From positions 1 through 10,617 of the forward strand of contig JAWVZH010000107.1 in assembly GCA_033722295.1 (NCBI GenBank): 10,617 nt of DNA. Reading direction: 5' to 3'. This document shows, piece by piece, positions 6,840 through 10,617 of this stretch; within the stretch, counting starts at the first letter, position 1, and each line of letters begins with the position of its first letter. The notes below the pieces were generated by a model. The model was not told the origin of the DNA. It saw nothing but the letters and a program-made list of their open reading frames with translations, and made no database searches. Source of the DNA: JAWVZH01 sp033722295. GTDB lineage: Bacteria > Bacteroidota > Bacteroidia > Chitinophagales > Saprospiraceae. The translations under genes and the position numbers were made by a program.

Positions 6840-7628
6840 CTAGAAATAATGTACGGGATTGGTATTTAGTTTTGTACAATGGGCTGCAAAGTTAGTAAAT
6901 TTATCATTTATGAGATCAGCTAAGAGATCTATCGTAAATTGTTCACTTTCATAGTGTCCGATATCGAGAATGATCAGTTGACCATCGGCATCAAAGAACT
7001 GATGGTATTTGAAATCCCCAGTGATAAAGACATCAGCATCGACCTTTTTGGCTTCTTCCAGTAAGAAAGATCCAGCACCGCCGCAGATAGCCACTTTTTG
7101 TATGGGTTTGCCCAGTAGTGCCGTATGCCTGATCACCTGTGTTTTCATGTGATCTTTTACATATTCCATGAAATCCTTCTCTTCCATCGATTGGGGTAAT
7201 TCACCAAAAATGCCGCTACCTATGGTCGGATCTTCTTTACTCTTGGTCGACAAGATGCGCAGTCCATGCAGGTCAAGGCGCTGGGCGATCTTTTGATTGA
7301 CTCCGTTCTGGAGAACGTTATCCAGATTAGTGTGACAGGCGTAGATCGCAATATCTTCCTTGATGGCCTGGATCACTGCTCGTTCGACATAATTCTTGCC
7401 ATTGATCTTTTTCAGCCCCTTGAAAACAATGGGATGATGCGCCACGATCAGTTTATGGCCATTCCTGGCAGCCTCCTGCACGATATCAGGAGTTGCGTCA
7501 AGAGCAACCAGGCAGGATGACAATTCTGTTTCGGGATCCCCGACGATAAGTCCTGCATTATCGTAGGACTCCTGCAATTCGAGGGGAGCTATCGCTTCCA
7601 GAAAATTTGTTATATCACTGATTTTCAT
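6840..7628 (-). CDS. Nif3/YbgI-family dinuclear metal centre protein
   Basis: 262 residues from the ATG at 7626-7628. Expected metal ligands of the family are present: AHHP (H64, H65), TNLDN (D103), and GHYESE (H225, E229), matching the H-H-D-H-E set of E. coli YbgI. ICGGAGS (about 181-187) and DVFITGDFKYHQ (199-210) are further family motifs. It has the short form like E. coli YbgI (247 aa), lacking the middle PII-like insertion that makes many relatives about 365 aa. A longer reading to 7676 would add 16 residues of poor character inside rfaE2; the ATG chosen starts the conserved MKISDI and has AGGAAA just upstream. It overlaps the end of rfaE2 by 14 bases. The family forms toroidal hexamers with two metals; its substrate is unsettled. 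YbgI relatives were proposed to act as metal-dependent hydrolases or chaperone-like GTP cyclohydrolase I-type proteins. Family call is firm. Confidence 0.93.
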   Translation of the reverse strand: MKISDITNFLEAIAPLELQESYDNAGLIVGDPETELSSCLVALDATPDIVQEAARNGHKLIVAHHPIVFKGLKKINGKNYVERAVIQAIKEDIAIYACHTNLDNVLQNGVNQKIAQRLDLHGLRILSTKSKEDPTIGSGIFGELPQSMEEKDFMEYVKDHMKTQVIRHTALLGKPIQKVAICGGAGSFLLEEAKKVDADVFITGDFKYHQFFDADGQLIILDIGHYESEQFTIDLLADLINDKFTNFAAHCTKLNTNPVHYF

Positions 7629-8106
7629 TTTTCCTGATCTTTTCGACAATGGAAGTGGTAGAATAACCTTCCTCAAATGGTAACGATTTGACCATACCGC
7701 CTTGTTCAGTTATATATTCCCCGCCGACGATCTGATCTGTCGACCAGTCTCCGCCTTTTACGAGTATGTCAGGGTCGATTGCCTTAATTAACTCCAGTGG
7801 TGTATCCTCGTCAAAAATGGTGATCAGATCGATGCTTGCGAGACCTGCGAGCACTAACGCTCTGGCCCTTTCTTCCTGAACAGGTCTGGATGCTCCTTTC
7901 AGTCGCTTCACGGAGGCATCACTATTAATTCCCACAACAAGTCGCTCACCAAGGGCTCTTGCTGACTCCAGATAGATCACATGTCCGGGATGTATGAGGT
8001 CGAAGCAACCATTCGTAAAAACTATGCGCTCATTGGACGCTCGCCACGATTGGCACGTTTTCATGGCCTCCTCACGGTTTTTGATCTTGTGTTTCAGTGA
8101 TGACAT
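7615..8106 (-). CDS. rfaE2: D-glycero-beta-D-manno-heptose 1-phosphate adenylyltransferase
   Basis: 163 residues, the usual length of the stand-alone enzyme (HldE C-terminal domain). It transfers AMP from ATP to heptose 1-phosphate, giving ADP-heptose for the LPS inner core; cytoplasmic. Seen: the nucleotidyltransferase block FTNGCFDLIHPGH (30-42) with the HxGH motif at 39-42, GINSDASVKRLKG (about 69-81) followed by SRPVQEERA, DILVKGGDW with QIVGG, and a final LPFEEGYSTTSIVEKI. The start ATG overlaps the preceding membrane-protein gene by 35 bases; an internal Met at residue 15 would avoid overlap, but the KHKIKNREEA segment before it matches the family's N-terminus, so I keep the upstream start. 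A separate kinase (hldA/rfaE1) must be elsewhere. Supports a Gram-negative outer membrane with heptose or heptose-derived glycans. Confidence 0.95.
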   Translation of the reverse strand: MSSLKHKIKNREEAMKTCQSWRASNERIVFTNGCFDLIHPGHVIYLESARALGERLVVGINSDASVKRLKGASRPVQEERARALVLAGLASIDLITIFDEDTPLELIKAIDPDILVKGGDWSTDQIVGGEYITEQGGMVKSLPFEEGYSTTSIVEKIRKNENQ

Positions 8107-9142
8107 TTTTCTTTTTTAGTCGCGGTAAAACAGCCAGCGCCAATAGGCCGAATGCTATGTTACAGAATATTTGAATCGAAAAGAAAAGAATATTGGCAAA
8201 GGCGAAGCCGCTGATCCTGTCGACACCAAAGAGCAGTAATCCCTGCATGAGCATATAGTGATAGGTGCCCATCCCTCCGGGTGAAGGAATGACCATACCT
8301 ATAGCGCCCAGATCAAAGACGATCAAACCGGCAACTGGCGGCAGGTGAGAGGTCGGTTCATAGGCAAAGAAGCACAGATAGGTCATAAGGTAGTAAAGAA
8401 ACCAGATGGCCCCGCTGTAGAAAAGGAACAATGGGATATTATCTACCTTCCGAACGCTTGACAGGCCTTCGGCAAAACCGCGTGTGATGTCCTTGATCTT
8501 TTCGATCCATGCCGGACCGATCTTCTCGGATTTGAGCCACCTTCTGATGCGCCACAAAAAGCCCAGACCAAGCAGGAATAAAATCAGCATAATATACCAG
8601 TATGCCGTGAGTTGCATCAGTGGACTGTCCACGACAAACTTCCATATAGCTGTGAAATTGAAGAGGAAACCCAGAACCAGCATGATTCCAAGACAGATAA
8701 AATCCATGACCCGATCGACCACAATTGTACCCATGGACCGCTCAAAGGGTATGTTCTCATTTCTTGCCAGTGCACCAGCCCTTATGAACTCGCCCATCCG
8801 TGGCAAACCCAGATTAGCAAAATATCCAAGCATAATGGCAAAAAAACTATTGCCCATCGACACCTCATATCCCAGAGGCCTCAATAGCATTTGCCATCGT
8901 ATAGCGCGAATGATATTTCTCAGCATGAATGTCAGGATGACGATCAAGAGCCAAAACTTGCTTGCTGATGCAAAGTCATCTATCAGTTTTTGCATGAGAC
9001 TACACGACTCTTCGGGAATACCTTTGAGCGCACAGTCCTCAAGGTAGGCTGTATTGAGATTGTCGTAAATAAAATAGAGGATGATCACGCCAATGCTCAG
9101 GAAGATCAGAAAACGTAGAAAAGACTTCAGGAAAGATCTCAA
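8072..9142 (-). CDS. LPG_synthase_TM / flippase-like integral membrane protein (UPF0104)
   Basis: 356 residues with about eight hydrophobic segments (roughly 10-27, 62-80, 99-112, 140-162, 178-198, 237-260, 268-286 and 312-340). Family motifs visible: RAIRWQMLLRPLG (79-91), ANLGLPRMGEFIRAG (109-123), ERSMGTIVVDRVMD (134-147) and PSPGGMGTYHY (286-296). This is the membrane domain of MprF-like lysyl-phosphatidylglycerol synthases (PF03706). The C-terminal aminoacyl-transferase domain is absent, so lipid lysinylation is unlikely; by analogy it may move a lipid or lipid-linked sugar across the inner membrane. Start is TTG (9140-9142), overlapping the panD stop as TTGA, which favours coupled translation; no ATG lies near the N-terminus. 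Its 3' end overlaps rfaE2. The substrate is unknown; its neighbour rfaE2 hints at envelope glycolipid work, an inference only. Confidence 0.9.
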   Translation of the reverse strand: MRSFLKSFLRFLIFLSIGVIILYFIYDNLNTAYLEDCALKGIPEESCSLMQKLIDDFASASKFWLLIVILTFMLRNIIRAIRWQMLLRPLGYEVSMGNSFFAIMLGYFANLGLPRMGEFIRAGALARNENIPFERSMGTIVVDRVMDFICLGIMLVLGFLFNFTAIWKFVVDSPLMQLTAYWYIMLILFLLGLGFLWRIRRWLKSEKIGPAWIEKIKDITRGFAEGLSSVRKVDNIPLFLFYSGAIWFLYYLMTYLCFFAYEPTSHLPPVAGLIVFDLGAIGMVIPSPGGMGTYHYMLMQGLLLFGVDRISGFAFANILFFSIQIFCNIAFGLLALAVLPRLKKKNVITETQDQKP

Positions 9143-9498
9143 GATTCGGCTTTTATACGGTTGTTCTCGTCGGGGAATATGGTTGTCGGTTCAAATGACC
9201 GGGCTTCTTCAACTGACATATACCCGTAAGATATGATTATGATGATATCGCCCACTTCAGCCTTTCTCGCTGCTGCGCCATTCAGACAGATCACACCGGA
9301 ATCTCTTTCTCCTTTGATAACATAGGTCTCTATTCGCTCACCGTTATTATTATTGACGATCTGCACCAATTCACCCGGAAGTATGTCGGATGCTTCCAGT
9401 AATGCCTCATCGATGGTGATACTGCCAATGTAGTTGAGATTGGCCTCTGTCACCACAGCCCGGTGTATCTTGGATTTGAAAACCTTTAGCAACATCAT
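9139..9498 (-). CDS. panD: Aspartate 1-decarboxylase precursor (pyruvoyl enzyme)
   Basis: Converts L-aspartate to beta-alanine for pantothenate and CoA; cytoplasmic tetramer. The proenzyme self-cleaves between Gly24 and Ser25, leaving a pyruvoyl group on the serine. The reading has two starting methionines (9498 and 9495). Counted from the second, YIGSI puts Gly24-Ser25 in place, and K9, H11, R54, Y58 and N72 (NGAAA) fall exactly at the E. coli positions, so 9495 is the likelier start (118 residues, against 126 in E. coli). The catalytic set is complete and the protein should be active. It is the first gene of a five-gene minus operon and ends in a TTGA overlap with the membrane-protein gene. 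No Shine-Dalgarno; a promoter-like TACCTTTG abuts the start. panB and panC are not in the window. Confidence 0.96.
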   Translation of the reverse strand: MMLLKVFKSKIHRAVVTEANLNYIGSITIDEALLEASDILPGELVQIVNNNNGERIETYVIKGERDSGVICLNGAAARKAEVGDIIIIISYGYMSVEEARSFEPTTIFPDENNRIKAES

Positions 9499-9499
9499 G

Positions 9500-9507
9500 C
9501 AAAGGTA
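9500..9507 (-). promoter_or_regulatory. Candidate TAnnTTTG promoter core for the panD operon
   Basis: The minus strand reads TACCTTTG followed directly by C and the two panD ATG codons. This matches the Bacteroidota -7 element. The AT-rich sequence upstream has no TTTG at the -33 distance, so the match is half complete. If used, transcription would begin in the ATGATG itself, making the operon mRNA leaderless. Confidence 0.35.
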
Positions 9508-9780
9508 AGTAAGTTATATTTTTATTGACTTATATTCTTTTGGTTATAAGTGGTCAGGATTATGCCAGATCAAGGCCAGAGTGTTCGATCATTTTTAAGA
9601 ACTCAAGATTTGATCATTAATTTAAAGCTCCTGTTAAAAACTTCCATTTTTGTTCTCTAACTCAAAATCAATTTCGCCTTAAAGATCCCGAGATATTCTC
9701 TGATTCTTTCTTTTTTATTGAATAAAGGAAGTCAATACTATTCATTAAAATTGCTATGATTAACCATTAATGCGCACTGT
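9508..9780. other. Divergent intergenic region between panD and the HAD gene
   Basis: This AT-rich 273-base stretch separates two divergent transcripts and must hold the promoter of the plus-strand gene, but I find no good TAnnTTTG on the plus strand. GATCATT occurs twice (near 9587 and 9612). No ORF of note, RNA gene or terminator is visible. Confidence 0.5.
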
Positions 9781-10407
9781 ATGCCCAAATTTGAAGCTCT
9801 GCTCTTTGACCTCGGCAATGTCTTATTCGAAATAGATATACCCAAGTGTTCGAAAGCCATATATGACCTTCTGGATCCCGAGGTGGATAAAGAGGTGTTT
9901 CGTGAAGAGTTTCGGATGAAGAACCATGCCCTGGAGATCGGAGAACTGTCGAAGGCTGTATTCATCAACTTCATATTGAGCCATGCCAGGAAGGGCACTC
10001 AGGCCCTTGATGTGATCCTCGCCTGGAACAGCATGCTTATTGGAATGCCTGCCGTTCATTTCGATCTGCTCAAGAGACTCAAAAAGAAGTATAAGCTTTA
10101 TCTGTTAAGCAATATCAATGCCTTTCACCATCCCAGATTTCTGGAAATGATCGCTGAAGACCATGATATTACGGATTTCGACAGCTATTTCGATCAAACT
10201 TTTTATTCTCACCTCATCGGATATAGAAAACCGGATCCAAAGACCTATGATCATGTACTTGAAGAGGTAGGCGTGCAACCCGATAAACTGTTCTACCTTG
10301 ATGATACAGAGGAACATATCCGTTCTGCCGGAGAGAAGGGCGTACAAACCCAATTGATCAGAGATATAAAGGAAACCAGGGCCATGATGGAATGGTTACT
10401 TGTGTGA
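9781..10407 (+). CDS. HAD-superfamily hydrolase, subfamily IA, YihX-like
   Basis: 208 residues. Haloacid-dehalogenase-like phosphatase fold: motif I FDLGNV with nucleophile D10, motif II LLSNIN with S110-N111, motif III lysine in YRKPDP (K150), and motif IV FYLDDTEEHI with D174-D175. The second acid of the usual DxD is Gly here, as in E. coli YihX, an alpha-glucose-1-phosphate phosphatase. The cap is the helical C1 type, residues about 18-90. Cytoplasmic and probably a small phosphate-ester phosphatase; the substrate cannot be read from sequence. ATG at 9781 is the only good start; no Shine-Dalgarno is seen. It is divergent from panD and followed 57 bases later by recX in the same frame, likely cotranscribed. 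Confidence 0.9.
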   Translation: MPKFEALLFDLGNVLFEIDIPKCSKAIYDLLDPEVDKEVFREEFRMKNHALEIGELSKAVFINFILSHARKGTQALDVILAWNSMLIGMPAVHFDLLKRLKKKYKLYLLSNINAFHHPRFLEMIAEDHDITDFDSYFDQTFYSHLIGYRKPDPKTYDHVLEEVGVQPDKLFYLDDTEEHIRSAGEKGVQTQLIRDIKETRAMMEWLLV

Positions 10408-10414
10408 CAGCCGA

Positions 10415-10429
10415 TCCTGCGAGGCAGGA
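10415..10429 (+). other. Small hairpin between HAD gene and recX
   Basis: TCCTGC (10415-10420) pairs with GCAGGA (10424-10429) around GAG. No T run follows, so it is not a terminator; it could be an RNA-processing or stabilising stem, or chance. Confidence 0.25.
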
Positions 10430-10464
10430 AGCTTTGCAGAACAAAACGGCCGAAAACCAACTTG

Positions 10465-10617
10465 ATGTTAGCGGAATCTGAAAAAATACAAGTACTCGAA
10501 CGCCTTCAAAAGTATTGTGCTTATCAGGAGAGGTGCCACAGTGAGGTCAGGAACAAGTTGTTGAATATGAAGGTTTACGGTGATGATCTTGAAGAGATCA
10601 TAAGTCAACTTGTTCAG
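10465..10617 (+). CDS. recX: RecX-family regulatory protein, 3'-truncated by window edge
   Basis: Only the first 51 codons are inside the window. Residues 11-51 (LERLQKYCAYQERCHSEVRN, then KLLNMKVYGDDLEEIISQLVQ) match the first three-helix repeat of Bacteroidota RecX, with the typical KYCAYQERCHSEV signature, where most other phyla have a Ser-rich version. RecX binds RecA filaments and modulates recombination and the SOS response in the cytoplasm. ATG at 10465 is preferred; the TTG just before it is a less likely start. The frame is open back to the HAD stop at 10405-10407 but the intervening codons (KLCRTKRPK) do not resemble a domain. Probably in an operon with the HAD gene. The domain call is strong despite truncation. 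Confidence 0.88.
   Translation, partial: MLAESEKIQVLERLQKYCAYQERCHSEVRNKLLNMKVYGDDLEEIISQLVQ

Noticed and set aside
7629..7676. Longer Nif3 reading starting at 7676
   Set aside because: The extra 16 residues are basic and unlike the family, lie inside rfaE2, and the ATG at 7628 has a better upstream purine run and begins the conserved motif.
8484..9047. Plus-strand 187-residue frame opposite the membrane-protein gene
   Set aside because: The minus-strand frame has clear family motifs and operon overlaps; the plus frame has none.
8072..9142. Lysyl-phosphatidylglycerol synthase activity for the membrane protein
   Set aside because: The catalytic C-terminal domain of MprF is missing; only the membrane domain is present.

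Overview
The window looks like chromosomal DNA of a Bacteroidota bacterium, probably a Saprospiraceae-like marine or sludge lineage; the phylum is well supported and the family is a guess. The signs are a very large HYR-repeat surface protein ending in a type IX secretion (T9SS) sorting domain, weak or absent Shine-Dalgarno sequences, matches to the Bacteroidota promoter core TAnnTTTG, and Bacteroidota-style versions of PanD, RfaE2, a Nif3-family protein with its zinc-ribbon partner, and RecX.

Layout. (1) Bases 2-4069, plus strand: the 3' part of a giant secreted protein made of 16 complete HYR-type repeats, almost all exactly 77 codons long, followed by a T9SS C-terminal sorting domain and a strong terminator. 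(2) Bases 4070-4523: a non-coding stretch with one intact elongator-type tRNA-Met(CAU) on the minus strand, a duplicated fragment of that tRNA's 5' end and leader about 88 bases upstream of it, and a weaker tRNA-like remnant downstream. (3) Bases 4524-6005, minus: an exported TPR-containing protein of unknown function whose GTG start lies just after a terminator. (4) Bases 6084-9498, minus: a tight five-gene cluster, in transcription order panD, a flippase-like LPG_synthase_TM membrane protein, rfaE2 (heptose-1-phosphate adenylyltransferase), a Nif3/YbgI-family dinuclear metal protein and a coiled-coil C4 zinc-ribbon protein. Overlaps of 4, 35 and 14 bases and a 3-base gap indicate one operon, closed by a hairpin terminator at 6013-6046. 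(5) Bases 9499-9780: a 282-base divergent intergenic region. (6) Bases 9781-10617, plus: a YihX-like HAD hydrolase, then the 5' end of recX, cut by the window edge.

How the genes work together. The minus operon mixes coenzyme A precursor supply (beta-alanine from PanD), envelope building (ADP-heptose for LPS inner core, plus a membrane protein of a lipid-handling family) and two conserved accessory proteins often found side by side. It is housekeeping in character. The repeat protein is the accessory, fast-evolving part of the window: its DNA carries traces of two-repeat-unit duplication and recent sequence exchange. I found no CRISPR array, transposase, phage gene or recognisable defence system, and nothing that I would call a new multi-gene system.
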